From NCBI RefSeq assembly GCF_017313225.1, contig NZ_JAFLNE010000001.1, positions 310,001 through 374,000 of the forward strand: DNA of 64,000 nt. Direction: 5' to 3'. Position numbers and translations under genes: made by a program. The notes under the pieces are model-generated. The model did not search any database, had not been told where the DNA came from, and saw nothing but the letters and a program-made list of their open reading frames with translations. Origin of the DNA: Allomuricauda sp. CAU 1633. GTDB taxonomy: Bacteria; Bacteroidota; Bacteroidia; Flavobacteriales; Flavobacteriaceae. Position 1 is the stretch's first letter. Every line of letters starts with the position of its first letter. Below, one piece after another: positions 25,182 through 34,377 of this stretch.

Positions 25182-26033
25182 TTAGCGTTTCTGGATTTTA
25201 TCCAAAAATAAGTCTACATCCTGTAGCGTTTTTTTATAATAATCAGGAGACCTATTATTAAAAAACCCATGCTTTTGCCCTTCATAAACCTTAACCTCGC
25301 AAAAGCTTCCAACACTATCCATTCTATGTTTATAATTTTCAATAGTTTCAATCGGCACAAGTTCATCCTCGGACCCAATTAAGATAATGGTTGGGGGCGC
25401 ATCTTTACTGATATTGTAAATGGGCGAAAATGATTTATACAATTCCCCTATTCTTTCAAATCCATATCCATTTGGTCCATTGTCAATTACAGGATTGAAT
25501 AGAACTAGGGCTTCTGGCTTTGTGCTGACCGTCATATCATCTGTGTCTTCATTAAATCCGGATACTAAAGCCGTAGCGGCCGCTAGGTGTCCGCCAGCAG
25601 AGCCGCCACATGCAACAATCTTAGATGAATCGACCCTAAACCGTTCGGCATTTCTTTTTATATATCTCATTGCTGATTTTGCATCCATTAATGATTCAAA
25701 AGGAGTTGTATTATTTCTAAACTTCACCCGATATCCAACCAAAAAAGTTACATACCCTTTATTTGAATAGTATTTTGCGTGAGCTTCAAATTGACTGATG
25801 GAACCGCCTCGCCATCCTCCTCCATGAAAGAAGACAATTGCGGAATTTAACTTCTTAGTTGTTTTATCCTTGGGAAAGAATACCCTCATCTTTAGGTTTG
25901 TGGAATCAACAGTCTTATAATTTATTACGCTATCGAGACCAAATCCGTATTGTATTTTGCCCTTTCCTGACGAACAGTTAGATAATGCGATTCCAAGAAA
26001 TAACACTATGATAGCGGCTAAGTTTAATCTCAT
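25182..26033 (-). CDS. Alpha/beta hydrolase (esterase) lipoprotein
   Basis: 283 residues, with a lipoprotein signal ending in IALSNC. The alpha/beta hydrolase fold of the hormone-sensitive-lipase/carboxylesterase type shows the oxyanion motif FFHGGGWRGG, the nucleophile in ACGGSAGGHLAAA, the acid in GSEDELVP and the catalytic histidine in GQKHGFFNN. Exported esterases of this type often remove acyl or feruloyl groups from plant or algal polysaccharides; the substrate is not evident. It is the third gene in a row that converges on an arsS end. Confidence 0.88.
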   Translation of the reverse strand: MRLNLAAIIVLFLGIALSNCSSGKGKIQYGFGLDSVINYKTVDSTNLKMRVFFPKDKTTKKLNSAIVFFHGGGWRGGSISQFEAHAKYYSNKGYVTFLVGYRVKFRNNTTPFESLMDAKSAMRYIKRNAERFRVDSSKIVACGGSAGGHLAAATALVSGFNEDTDDMTVSTKPEALVLFNPVIDNGPNGYGFERIGELYKSFSPIYNISKDAPPTIILIGSEDELVPIETIENYKHRMDSVGSFCEVKVYEGQKHGFFNNRSPDYYKKTLQDVDLFLDKIQKR

Positions 26034-26160
26034 TTATATGACCTTGATTTCAATTCAATGATTGTCCAACAGGTCAATGAACTTCGGGGGTTTTACTTTA
26101 AGAATCAGAGTTAAATTGATGAATGCCATGTACAATTCAACGAATCCCGCATATAATTTG

Positions 26161-26178
26161 ACCGACCCATAAGTCGGT
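26161..26178. promoter_or_regulatory. Inverted repeat, possible TetR operator
   Basis: ACCGAC (26161-26166) and GTCGGT (26173-26178) are perfect arms around six bases. Operators with ACCGAC/GTCGGT arms are known for several TetR-type repressors, and this one lies 138 bases upstream of a tetR-like gene. A run of T follows shortly after, so it might instead be a short terminator. Confidence 0.35.
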
Positions 26179-26288
26179 TATTTTTTGGGATTTTGGCAAT
26201 TCATCGGTTTTTGAACACTTCACCGATTTTTCAGGGAAGTACGTCTTGAATTCTTTGGGTTGGACCATTTCCGTGGAATCTTTGTCAC

Positions 26289-26302
26289 AGACTCAACAGT
26301 CT
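26289..26302. promoter_or_regulatory. Short inverted repeat next to the TetR start
   Basis: AGACT (26289-26293) and AGTCT (26298-26302) around CAAC, 13 bases before the ATG of the regulator. The position would suit autoregulation; chance occurrence is possible for arms this short. Confidence 0.25.
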
Positions 26303-26315
26303 AAACCCAAATCTT

Positions 26316-26933
26316 ATGGAAATGACCCTCAAACGAAGGGAGACCATGCACCGCTTATGCGGGAAGGGTCTCGAAATCTTCAACGAAAAAGGCTATTACA
26401 ACACCAGTTTGGATGATATCCTTCAGGAATTATCCTTATCCAAAGGTGCCTTTTACCATCACTTTAAATCCAAGGAAGACTATTTTATCAATATTGTGCA
26501 GAACCTTATTGTGCAAAAAGTCTACGCACTTTTAATAGAGCCGCTGGACACGAATGAAAATCCATTGCCCGTTATTGTGGAAAGTTTGGAAAATGCCTTG
26601 GAGCCTGGCAAGAAAAATGAAATGGCCTATGGTTTTATGCTCAACGATTTCTTGACTGAATTCAATAAGCGTAATGAAGAAATATCGGGTTACCTAAAAA
26701 ATATCCTTAGCGTTTGGGAAGTCAACCTAGTTGCTGTGCTGAAAAGAGGGAAAGTGGACGGCCATATTGCCCGCCATGTGGATTGTGAGGGGGCTGCCAC
26801 CTATATCATTGCTTCGTATTTGGGTATGCGCTCTTTAATGACGGATAGCACCAACCGCCAATTAAAATACCAATACATTCAACAGTTAAAGCAATACTTC
26901 AAGTCGATTTCGGCTACCCACGCCCTCGCTTAA
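26316..26933 (+). CDS. TetR/AcrR family transcriptional regulator
   Basis: 205 residues. The N-terminal helix-turn-helix is typical: FNEKGYYNTSLDDILQELSL followed by SKGAFYHHFKSKEDYF. The C-terminal ligand domain has no recognisable subfamily. The nearest upstream gene is the esterase at 25182, transcribed away from it, so the two could be a divergent regulator-target pair separated by 282 bases that carry two inverted repeats. It overlaps the converging GT9 gene by 4 bases at their stops. Confidence 0.9.
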   Translation: MEMTLKRRETMHRLCGKGLEIFNEKGYYNTSLDDILQELSLSKGAFYHHFKSKEDYFINIVQNLIVQKVYALLIEPLDTNENPLPVIVESLENALEPGKKNEMAYGFMLNDFLTEFNKRNEEISGYLKNILSVWEVNLVAVLKRGKVDGHIARHVDCEGAATYIIASYLGMRSLMTDSTNRQLKYQYIQQLKQYFKSISATHALA

Positions 26934-28009
26934 CCTTCCAAAATTTTGGTAAGCTTTTCCAAGACTTGCTGGGGTTGTATTGTTTTCATTGCTGATTCGT
27001 ATCCTCCCGGCACTTTATTTCCATAAATTGAAGTAGGAATCAATGGATACTCCTCCCGGTCAGCCAATATCGCATTTTCTGCAGGTTGATGGAACGGATA
27101 AAATCCGGAAAAGGGGTGGGTAACTCCCCATAAGGTCACCACCGGAATAGCATAATTGGCAGCCAAATGGGCATTGCCACTGTCCATGGACAACATTACG
27201 TCCAAATTGGAAATAAGTTGCAGTTCTTCGGAAAGATTGAGCTTTCCGGCCATGCACAAGGCGTTTTCATACTTCTCTGATAAGCCCTTCAACGCTTCTA
27301 CTTCCTTGGCTCCACCGCCAAATAGCAATATTTTATACTTTTCGGTATCATTGAGAGTCTTAATAACCTTCTCCATGGATTCCAACGGATACATCTTGCC
27401 TTGGTGAGCGGCAAAGGGCGCAATCCCCACCCATTTTTTGGTGTCTTGCTGCACCAAGCCCAGCACTTTTTCCGAAAGTTGAACCCGATCTAAGGGTTTG
27501 GCATCAGATAAATCAATAGGAAAACTGAGTTTGTCAAAAACATCAGCATAACGTTGATGAGTAGACTTGAGCTGTTTGAATATTTTGTTTCGGGAACGGG
27601 TAAGGGCCTTCTTTTCACCACGACCCTTGTCAATTTGTACAACGGGAACCCTATCCAAGGCAAAATACTTTTTCAGCACCCTGCTCCGCAAAACATTATG
27701 AAGGTCGGCCACAGCATCAAAATGCATGGGTTTCAACTCCTTTTTGTAGAGCCGCCATAATCCCATAAGGCCCTTATGCCGCTTCTTTACATCTGTCTCA
27801 ATTACATTTACTCTTTCCAACCCATCAAAAATGGGCTTGAAGTGTTTTTTGGTGAGCACTGTAAGTTGTAGGTCTGGATATTTTTTGAGCAATGTGTCCA
27901 GTATGGGAACAGTCATGGCCACATCACCCATTGCGGACAAGCGAATGACCAGAATATGGGTGGATTTACCCTTTTTGTCCACGGAGTACGGGGTTGAGTT
28001 CATCGTCAT
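26930..28009 (-). CDS. Glycosyltransferase family 9 (heptosyltransferase-like)
   Basis: 359 residues with the GT9/GT-B marks ILVIRLSAMGDVAMTVPIL at the N-terminus, a C-terminal nucleotide-sugar site (LSMDSGNAHLAANYAIPVV) and the loop VTLWGVTHPFSGFYPF. Heptosyltransferases add sugars to lipid A-core in the cytoplasm; in flavobacteria the actual sugar is not known. The annotated start overlaps the DUF4254 gene by 44 bases; a later start near the GKSTHILVIRL segment would shorten the overlap. It follows DUF4254 in what looks like a stable two-gene pair. Confidence 0.9.
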   Translation of the reverse strand: MTMNSTPYSVDKKGKSTHILVIRLSAMGDVAMTVPILDTLLKKYPDLQLTVLTKKHFKPIFDGLERVNVIETDVKKRHKGLMGLWRLYKKELKPMHFDAVADLHNVLRSRVLKKYFALDRVPVVQIDKGRGEKKALTRSRNKIFKQLKSTHQRYADVFDKLSFPIDLSDAKPLDRVQLSEKVLGLVQQDTKKWVGIAPFAAHQGKMYPLESMEKVIKTLNDTEKYKILLFGGGAKEVEALKGLSEKYENALCMAGKLNLSEELQLISNLDVMLSMDSGNAHLAANYAIPVVTLWGVTHPFSGFYPFHQPAENAILADREEYPLIPTSIYGNKVPGGYESAMKTIQPQQVLEKLTKILEG

Positions 28010-28571
28010 TGTACATTTTCATCTGCTTGTAGACTTTCATGTACTTGTTTCCTGCCTCAATATCGGACAGCAGTTGGTCTATAGCTGTGGAAAGGTCCTT
28101 TCTCTGCTCCAAAAGTACCGCTAACTTGTCACTACATTTTTTGATGTGCTCCGGTGAGGCATCTGTTCGGTTGACCTCCTCCTGCATGTGGTAAATTTTC
28201 AAGGCCAATATGGAAAGTCGGTCAATGGCCCAAGCTGGACTTTCGGTATTGATGGTGGCATTTTCGTTAACCTCTACTGTCTTGTATTTGTTTAAGAAAT
28301 AACCATCTATATACTCCACCAAATCAGTACGGTCCTGATTGCTGGCGTCAATTTTTCGCTTGAGGCCCAAAGCCGCTACTGGGTCAATTTCGGGGTCACG
28401 GATAATATCCTCATAATGCCATTGAACCGTATCAATCCAATTTTTTCGGTATAGCAAATGTTCCACTTTATCCTTTGGATACGGGTTGGAGAAATCTTGG
28501 TATACATCGTCCTCAATGTGGTAGGTATCTATACTTTCCTGAAATATCTTGAAGGCAAATTCGCTGAACAT
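27966..28571 (-). CDS. DUF4254 family protein
   Basis: 201 residues, soluble and helical, with the conserved segments LLYRKNWIDTVQWHYEDIIR, DPVAALGLKRKIDASNQDRT and ESPAWAIDRLSILALKIYHM. This is DUF4254, a family found mainly in Bacteroidota next to GT9 heptosyltransferases, as it is here. A part in lipopolysaccharide core assembly is suggested by that constant neighbour, but no activity is known. It ends 44 bases inside the start of the GT9 gene. Confidence 0.85.
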   Translation of the reverse strand: MFSEFAFKIFQESIDTYHIEDDVYQDFSNPYPKDKVEHLLYRKNWIDTVQWHYEDIIRDPEIDPVAALGLKRKIDASNQDRTDLVEYIDGYFLNKYKTVEVNENATINTESPAWAIDRLSILALKIYHMQEEVNRTDASPEHIKKCSDKLAVLLEQRKDLSTAIDQLLSDIEAGNKYMKVYKQMKMYNDDELNPVLRGQKG

Positions 28572-28607
28572 CTTTATACGTTTTGCGCAAAGATATTGCT
28601 TTATGGT

Positions 28608-29540
28608 TTATTGGTACATCTGCACGACAAAAAGCAAAAGGGGAACCGCAATACATAGCCCCAAAAACAACTCCCGCAACTTTATTCTTTTGATGCCTTC
28701 CAAATAATTAGCCATAAAAACGGCGGCTGGGAAAAAGGTAAACAGGAGCGGGGAAGAACCTGCAGGGCTAAAAAGTGCCAAGACCACTCCAAGTATGAAA
28801 ATAAAAAGCATAATTCGCAACAACACCAACTTTCCCCCGCCAATACTTCTAACCCTTACAAAAACAATCATCATTAACAATAGCATCAATAGTATATAGA
28901 TCATTGTTTTTATGTTGATGACCTGACCCAAAGTTTCCGTTTTGAGCAATCCTATTGAAAATACGTAGTGCTTGCCAAAAAAATCGGTTGACCCCGTCAG
29001 CCTAAGTGCAGCAAAAGTTATAATAAAGACAGTTGCCATCCCCACAAAAGGAACCAACCAGTTTTTAAAGTTTTTTCTATCATACACATTGATGACGGCA
29101 AAGACCAACAGTAAAAATACAAGGGACCAGTCGTAAAAAAGGCTGGCGGCACCAATTAAAAAGGAAGCATCAAAAATCTTGTGCTTTACAAACCGGATGG
29201 ATTTTATGGACAACAATCGCCAAAAGGCCAGAAGCAGAAAAAAATTGGTGAAGATGACATTTTTGTTGAACAAGGTTTCAGAAAAAGCCACCAACAACAG
29301 TACAAAAAACAGCATGGCGTAGGAGTTGAAGTCGGTCACCTTCTCGGTACGCACAATCTGGTTGATAATAAATAAGGCCAAAAGCAAGACCGCAAAAGCC
29401 AAGAGTTCAAGCGCAATAAATTGGGTTACAACTTGTGTCCCAAAGCCCAAAAATGCATTGATAGAATAGAAAAGGAACAAAAAAATGCCAAGGACAATGT
29501 AATTTATGGGTTTTGTTTTTCCGAAAAAGCTTGAAATCAT
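28608..29540 (-). CDS. DUF6427-like integral membrane protein
   Basis: 310 residues with about nine hydrophobic segments (IVLGIFLFLFYSINAFLGF; LELLAFAVLLLALFIINQIV; SLVFLLLVFAVINVYDRKNF; IYILLMLLLMMIVFVRVR; MLFIFILGVVLALF). It resembles the flavobacterial family called DUF6427. Charged residues cluster between helices and there is no recognisable active site. It lies between DUF4254 and the divergently read DUF6341 and purD genes, a grouping I consider conserved in flavobacteria. Its start is in the promoter region of the divergent gene. Confidence 0.78.
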   Translation of the reverse strand: MISSFFGKTKPINYIVLGIFLFLFYSINAFLGFGTQVVTQFIALELLAFAVLLLALFIINQIVRTEKVTDFNSYAMLFFVLLLVAFSETLFNKNVIFTNFFLLLAFWRLLSIKSIRFVKHKIFDASFLIGAASLFYDWSLVFLLLVFAVINVYDRKNFKNWLVPFVGMATVFIITFAALRLTGSTDFFGKHYVFSIGLLKTETLGQVINIKTMIYILLMLLLMMIVFVRVRSIGGGKLVLLRIMLFIFILGVVLALFSPAGSSPLLFTFFPAAVFMANYLEGIKRIKLRELFLGLCIAVPLLLFVVQMYQ

Positions 29541-29560
29541 CCTTTCTTTTGCTACTTTTG
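29531..29560 (+). promoter_or_regulatory. Promoter of the DUF6341-like gene
   Basis: TTG (29531-29533), 19-base spacer, TACTTTTG (29553-29560): a full fit to the Bacteroidota consensus. The start codon follows after 19 bases. Confidence 0.65.
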
Positions 29561-29579
29561 TAAAGTAAATATAGCCAAG

Positions 29580-29801
29580 ATGAGCAAGTTTTTTTACGGT
29601 ATAGAAGACTTATTTGTGAACTACCTTTTTGCCCCCTACGATTTTTTCCGTTTTATGGAAAGTTGGTGGGCTGCCAACACATTGAATTGGATTTTCTTTG
29701 TCATTGGTTTGGTGGCATCCGTCTACTGGATGAATCAATTGAAAATTTTCAATGATAATGGTGAAGAGGATAAGAGCATCAGCTCACACTCTTACCTATA
29801 G
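29580..29801 (+). CDS. DUF6341-like small membrane protein
   Basis: 73 residues with aromatic-rich sequence (YGIEDLFVNYLFAPYDFFRF, then MESWWAANTLNWIFF) and one clear membrane helix (NWIFFVIGLVASVYWMNQL), followed by a short acidic tail. It matches the small flavobacterial family named DUF6341, which usually lies beside purD as here. No function is known. Its stop overlaps the converging purD stop by 6 bases. Confidence 0.8.
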   Translation: MSKFFYGIEDLFVNYLFAPYDFFRFMESWWAANTLNWIFFVIGLVASVYWMNQLKIFNDNGEEDKSISSHSYL

Positions 29802-31067
29802 ATCAAACCCTAAATCTTTTCGGTAATACATTCCATCAAAGTGGAGTTTTTCCATGTTTTGATAGGATTTTTGTAGGGCTTCCTTAAAGTCTTTTCCAAA
29901 GGAAGTTACGGCTATGACCCGGCCTCCATTGGTGGTCACTTTTCCTTCTGAAAGTTTAGTCCCTGCATGGAACACCAAGGAGTCTTTAATGTTCTCGGTA
30001 CCGGTAATTTCCTTTCCTTTTTCATAAGCCTCGGGATAACCGCCCGAAACAGCCATTACGGTTGTGGCTGTACGTTCATCAATCTCTAGGTTGATTTGGT
30101 CCAATGTACCATTTGCCATCGCCGTCAGCACCTCAACAAGGTCACTTTTCAGACGGGGTATCACTACTTCCGTTTCAGGATCACCCATACGAACATTGTA
30201 TTCGATAACCTTGGGCTCGTCACCAACTTTTATCAACCCGATAAAAATGAAACCCACATAAGGCAGGTTGTCCTTTTTAAGGCCGTCTACGGTAGGTTTT
30301 ACAATCTGGCGCTCTATCTTGTCCAAGAATGTGGAATCTGCAAATGGAACAGGTGAAATAGCCCCCATGCCCCCGGTGTTGAGTCCAGTGTCCCCTTCCC
30401 CAATACGTTTATAATCTTTTGCGGTAGGAAGGATTTTGTAATTGGTTCCATCCGTGAGCACAAAACAACTCAACTCTATGCCGTCCAGGAACTCTTCAAT
30501 GACCACCGTGGCACTGGCATTCCCAAATTTGGAATCGACCAACATGGATTTTAATTCGGTCTTGGCTTCTTCCAAATCTTGAAGGATCAGCACCCCTTTC
30601 CCAGCCGCAAGTCCATCCGCTTTAAGTACATAAGGTGGTTTTAGGGATTCTAAAAAACCATACCCCTTTTCCAAAGTTTCAGCTGTAAAACTTTCATAGG
30701 CCGCGGTTGGGATGTTGTGCCGCATCATGAACTCTTTGGCAAATTCCTTACTACCTTCCAAAGCCGCTGCGGCTTTTTCCGGGCCGATTACGGGAATGGA
30801 TTTCAGTTCGGCATCATTCAGAAAGAAATCATGCACTCCATTTACCAATGGGTCTTCTGGTCCTATAACGACTAAATCAATATTTTCCTTGAGTACCAGT
30901 TGCTTAATGGCGGGAAAGTCATTGACCCCTACCTCAACATTTGTAGCTATTGTTGAAGTCCCTGCATTGCCAGGAGCAACAAACAGATTTTTCGTGATAG
31001 GGCTTTGTGAAATTTTAAGGGCTATGGCGTGTTCTCGTCCACCAGAGCCCAGGACCAAAATGTTCAT
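29796..31067 (-). CDS. purD: Phosphoribosylamine-glycine ligase (GARS)
   Basis: The second step of purine synthesis: phosphoribosylamine + glycine + ATP give GAR. The 423-residue protein starts MNILVLGSGGREHAIALKIS, has the PGNAGT element, an ATP-grasp domain (YVLKADGLAAGKGVLI; IEEFLDGIELSCFVL) and the closing EYNVRMGDPETEVV. It is of full length and catalytically complete. A TAnnTTTG box lies just upstream. The gene stands alone, without other pur genes. Confidence 0.97.
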   Translation of the reverse strand: MNILVLGSGGREHAIALKISQSPITKNLFVAPGNAGTSTIATNVEVGVNDFPAIKQLVLKENIDLVVIGPEDPLVNGVHDFFLNDAELKSIPVIGPEKAAAALEGSKEFAKEFMMRHNIPTAAYESFTAETLEKGYGFLESLKPPYVLKADGLAAGKGVLILQDLEEAKTELKSMLVDSKFGNASATVVIEEFLDGIELSCFVLTDGTNYKILPTAKDYKRIGEGDTGLNTGGMGAISPVPFADSTFLDKIERQIVKPTVDGLKKDNLPYVGFIFIGLIKVGDEPKVIEYNVRMGDPETEVVIPRLKSDLVEVLTAMANGTLDQINLEIDERTATTVMAVSGGYPEAYEKGKEITGTENIKDSLVFHAGTKLSEGKVTTNGGRVIAVTSFGKDFKEALQKSYQNMEKLHFDGMYYRKDLGFDL

Positions 31068-31082
31068 GAATTAGAATTTTGG

Positions 31083-31090
31083 CAAAAATA
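31083..31090 (-). promoter_or_regulatory. Promoter -7 element of purD
   Basis: TATTTTTG on the minus strand, 15 bases upstream of the purD start, matches TAnnTTTG. No TTG is evident at -33. Confidence 0.4.
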
Positions 31091-31120
31091 CGCTGTTTAG
31101 ATGCCCCTTTAAAATGAAAA

Positions 31121-32107
31121 TTACTTTTTATTGCGGGTAGAGAAATCGCGATGTTCTGTTTTTTCGAGTTCTTCCTTGGTTAGTCCTTTAAAAAACTCGA
31201 ATGTTTTTCGCATTCCTTCTTCACGTCCTACTTTGGGTTCCCATCCCAAAATTTCCCTTGCTTTGGTAATGTCGGGCTGACGCTGCATGGGGTCGTCTTT
31301 AGGTAATGGTTTATAGACAATTTTTTGGTCCGTGCCTGTGAGTTTGATGATTTCCTCGGCAAAATCCTTAATGGTAATTTCATTGGGGTTTCCAATGTTC
31401 ACCGGGAGGGTATAATCACTCATCAACAAACGGTAGATTCCTTCGATTTCATCATCCACAAAGCAGAAGGAGCGGGTTTGTGAACCATCTCCAAATACAG
31501 TTAAATCCTCCCCTCGAAGGGCTTGTCCCATAAAAGCAGGGATTACGCGACCATCGTTCAGTCGCATTCGCGGTCCGTAGGTGTTGAATATCCGTACAAT
31601 ACGCGTATCCAAACCATGGAATCTGTGATAGGCCATAGTAATGGACTCTTGAAAGCGTTTGGCTTCGTCATACACCCCTCTTGGCCCGATGGTGTTTACA
31701 TTGCCATAGTACTCCTCTGTTTGCGGGTGTACCAAGGGATCACCATATATCTCGGAAGTGGATGCAATCATGAAACGAGCATTTTTCTCCTTTGCAAGAC
31801 CCAGTAAATTGTGTGTTCCCAGTGCACCCACCTTTAAGGTTTGAATTGGAATCTTCAGATAATCTATTGGACTCGCGGGCGAGGCAAAATGAAGAATGTA
31901 ATCCAGTTCTCCCGGAACATGGACAAAATTTGTCACATCGTGGTGGTAGAACGTAAAGCGTTCCAGAGGAAACAGATGTTCTATGTTTTTTAAATCTCCT
32001 GTGATAAGGTTATCCATTGCAATGACATGATGGCCTTCTGCAATGAACCTGTCACAAAGGTGGGAGCCCAAAAAACCTGCTGCCCCGGTGATAAGGATTC
32101 TTTTCAT
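31121..32107 (-). CDS. UDP-glucuronate decarboxylase (UDP-xylose synthase)
   Basis: 328 residues of the short-chain dehydrogenase/reductase superfamily: NAD-binding [20 protein letters not shown] as the catalytic YxxxK, and the family-specific [34 protein letters not shown] and GNPNEITI. These mark the UXS group, which converts UDP-glucuronate to UDP-xylose with internal NAD recycling. It begins the 3' end of the large polysaccharide locus, immediately downstream of the initiating transferase, so the glycan may contain xylose or a sugar made from it. Confidence 0.92.
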   Translation of the reverse strand: MKRILITGAAGFLGSHLCDRFIAEGHHVIAMDNLITGDLKNIEHLFPLERFTFYHHDVTNFVHVPGELDYILHFASPASPIDYLKIPIQTLKVGALGTHNLLGLAKEKNARFMIASTSEIYGDPLVHPQTEEYYGNVNTIGPRGVYDEAKRFQESITMAYHRFHGLDTRIVRIFNTYGPRMRLNDGRVIPAFMGQALRGEDLTVFGDGSQTRSFCFVDDEIEGIYRLLMSDYTLPVNIGNPNEITIKDFAEEIIKLTGTDQKIVYKPLPKDDPMQRQPDITKAREILGWEPKVGREEGMRKTFEFFKGLTKEELEKTEHRDFSTRNKK

Positions 32108-32206
32108 TTATTTTTTGATATAAATTGTTGTCTTCATCAAAACAAACTTAGGCCATAATGGTCCGTATCAAAAACTTTTCTGGTTAACCTACACTAAATT
32201 CTCGAC

Positions 32207-33559
32207 TCAATACGCTTTTTCCTCTCCTTTAAAAACATTTAAAACGGTCTGGAGCATGATTTTAAAGTCCAAAAAAATGGACCAGTTCTCGATATAGAAA
32301 ATATCGAATTTAATTCGATTTTGTATATCGGAGTCGGTTTCAATCTCCCCCCTATAGCCTCTTATTTGTGCCAAACCCGTTATGCCGGGCTTTACAAAAT
32401 GGCGCACCATATATTTGTCAACACTTGCTGCATATTCATTGGTATGCTTAACCATGTGAGGTCTGGGGCCCACTACAGACATAGTGCCAAAAAGTACATT
32501 ATAAAATTGAGGCAGTTCATCTATGCTGGTACTTCTTAAAAATCTACCCAGCTTGGTGATCCTCATATCATTTTTTGTGGCCTGAACATCATCTGCATTT
32601 TTGTTTGGGGCCATGGAACGAAATTTATAGCAATAGAACTCCCTATTATCTATACCATTACGTGTTTGTCTAAAAAATACAGGGCCCTTGGACTCAAGGG
32701 TAATCAATATGGCCAAAATGGGGGTTAACCAAGAGAGCAGCCCAACTATTATAATCAGAGAGAAAATAACGTCAAAACTTCGTTTGATAAAGGCATTTAT
32801 GGGATTGTCCAATGGTATGTCCCTTAAAGAAAGTACGGGGATGTAATCATAGTATTCAAATTTGAGCTTTTTGGCAAAGATGTTTTTGTTATCGGGAATA
32901 AACTTGAGGGTTTTTAAATTATTGTCAGCAAAGTTGATGAACTTTGTAAGCTCTTCATTTTTCAGTTCAGATACTGAACAATAGATTTCATCAATATTAT
33001 TTTCTAGAATATAGTTGAAACACCCCTGAAGTTCAAATCCTGTAGTTTTTGGCGAGAACTGTTTCAAAAAATTATATCCGAACTCCTGCCTTCCTTGAAA
33101 CACCTTGCGCAACTGATCTGTTTTTTTGTTTTTCCCTACAATGACCACGTTCCTTAAATTACCTTTCACACGTTCCCGATACTCCATCAAGAGGACATAG
33201 CTCAAAAGCTTTATAATGGATATGACCAGTAAAACTATTACAAAATACTCGCCAAGTGCCAACCTACTAATGATGGGCTGCTTAAAAAAGCCTATGAACG
33301 CATAGAGTGTTAAAAAGAAGAAAACAAATTGCACAAATATCAACCTAAAAATATAGGTTACCTTGGCAAACCTATATATGGTATAAAACTCATTTTTTGT
33401 GGAGATAACAATCCATGCCATTGTTATATACAGATGCATCAACAAGGGCGTTTGAAAGTTGATGGGCAAAATGTATAAAAACATATTTAAAACCATCAGG
33501 TCTATAGCATATGATAGAGGGGTGATAAGGTTTGAATATCTATGTTGTCTGAAAAACAT
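32207..33559 (-). CDS. WcaJ/WbaP-type initiating polyprenyl sugar-phosphotransferase
   Basis: 450 residues: four or five N-terminal membrane helices, a central soluble CoA-binding-like domain (VVIVGKNKKTDQLRKVF), a single helix at about 265-290, and the catalytic C-terminus with KRSFDVIFSLIIIV, YKFRSM, SIDELPQFYNVLFG, MSVVGPRPHMV and KPGITGLAQIRGY. It would transfer a sugar-1-phosphate onto undecaprenyl phosphate and so start each repeat unit. It is the natural priming enzyme of the locus that follows it on the minus strand. Confidence 0.94.
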   Translation of the reverse strand: MFFRQHRYSNLITPLSYAIDLMVLNMFLYILPINFQTPLLMHLYITMAWIVISTKNEFYTIYRFAKVTYIFRLIFVQFVFFFLTLYAFIGFFKQPIISRLALGEYFVIVLLVISIIKLLSYVLLMEYRERVKGNLRNVVIVGKNKKTDQLRKVFQGRQEFGYNFLKQFSPKTTGFELQGCFNYILENNIDEIYCSVSELKNEELTKFINFADNNLKTLKFIPDNKNIFAKKLKFEYYDYIPVLSLRDIPLDNPINAFIKRSFDVIFSLIIIVGLLSWLTPILAILITLESKGPVFFRQTRNGIDNREFYCYKFRSMAPNKNADDVQATKNDMRITKLGRFLRSTSIDELPQFYNVLFGTMSVVGPRPHMVKHTNEYAASVDKYMVRHFVKPGITGLAQIRGYRGEIETDSDIQNRIKFDIFYIENWSIFLDFKIMLQTVLNVFKGEEKAY

Positions 33560-33618
33560 AATCTGTTAAAATAAACTCAGAGTTTTGAATCTCCCTAAAT
33601 TATTGCCTTAAGATAATT

Positions 33619-34377
33619 TTACCACCCCCATTTTTTAAAATACTTTATTGCGGACTCCAAGTGTATTTTAAAGAGCTTAAAACTTTTTGCAGATCCCTTT
33701 TCTAGATGATGAACGATCTTTTCTCCAGGGTGTAGAACCACATCCAAACCTGTTTCAGTAACCTTCTTACAGATATCAATGTCCTCCATATACATAAAAT
33801 ACCTTTCATCAAACCCCTTAATTAACTTAAAAGTGTTTGTTCTGAATAATTGAAAACAACCCATAACGCTATCAACCGCAAAAGGCGCGTTCAACTCTTT
33901 GTGAAAATATTGGTTTTTTTCATATTTATTATGAAAAAGGGCTTTAATAAAAGGAATCCTTCGAATAATTAGATCAAAGGGGTTTGGATATCTTCTAAAA
34001 GAATGCTGAAGGGTTCCATCGGGGAAAAAAACTAAAGGAGCAATAATCCCGACATTGAGGTTATGCCTAGCATACTCCATAAGCCCAATTGTAACATTGG
34101 GTTCAAAATAAATGTCTGGATTTAAGATAAGATGAAAGGCCGAGTCTTTGTCAATTTTATCCAGAATATAGTTGTGTCCTTTTCCGAACCCTAAATTCTT
34201 ACCCACAAAATAATACTGTACCTCTGGATACCCCTTAAAAACTTTCTCTAGATTATTGTTTTCTGAATTATCAATTACATATAATTTTTTATTCCATGGG
34301 ATGGACAAAAAACTATTCAATGTTTTTTCTAGCTTTTCTATTGAATTGTGGTATATAACCAAAGAGCCTGTTAGCAT
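33619..34377 (-). CDS. Glycosyltransferase family 2
   Basis: 252 residues, a GT-A inverting transferase of the rhamnosyltransferase/WcaA type: GSLVIYHNSIEKLEKTLNSF, NLGFGKGHNYIL, LILNPDIYFEP (the DxD-like metal site) and YFMYMEDIDICKKV. It probably adds one sugar, possibly rhamnose given the rfb genes in the locus. Its start lies 65 bases inside the end of the preceding polymerase-like gene, an unusually long overlap; a later start is possible but would trim the first beta strand. Confidence 0.88.
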   Translation of the reverse strand: MLTGSLVIYHNSIEKLEKTLNSFLSIPWNKKLYVIDNSENNNLEKVFKGYPEVQYYFVGKNLGFGKGHNYILDKIDKDSAFHLILNPDIYFEPNVTIGLMEYARHNLNVGIIAPLVFFPDGTLQHSFRRYPNPFDLIIRRIPFIKALFHNKYEKNQYFHKELNAPFAVDSVMGCFQLFRTNTFKLIKGFDERYFMYMEDIDICKKVTETGLDVVLHPGEKIVHHLEKGSAKSFKLFKIHLESAIKYFKKWGW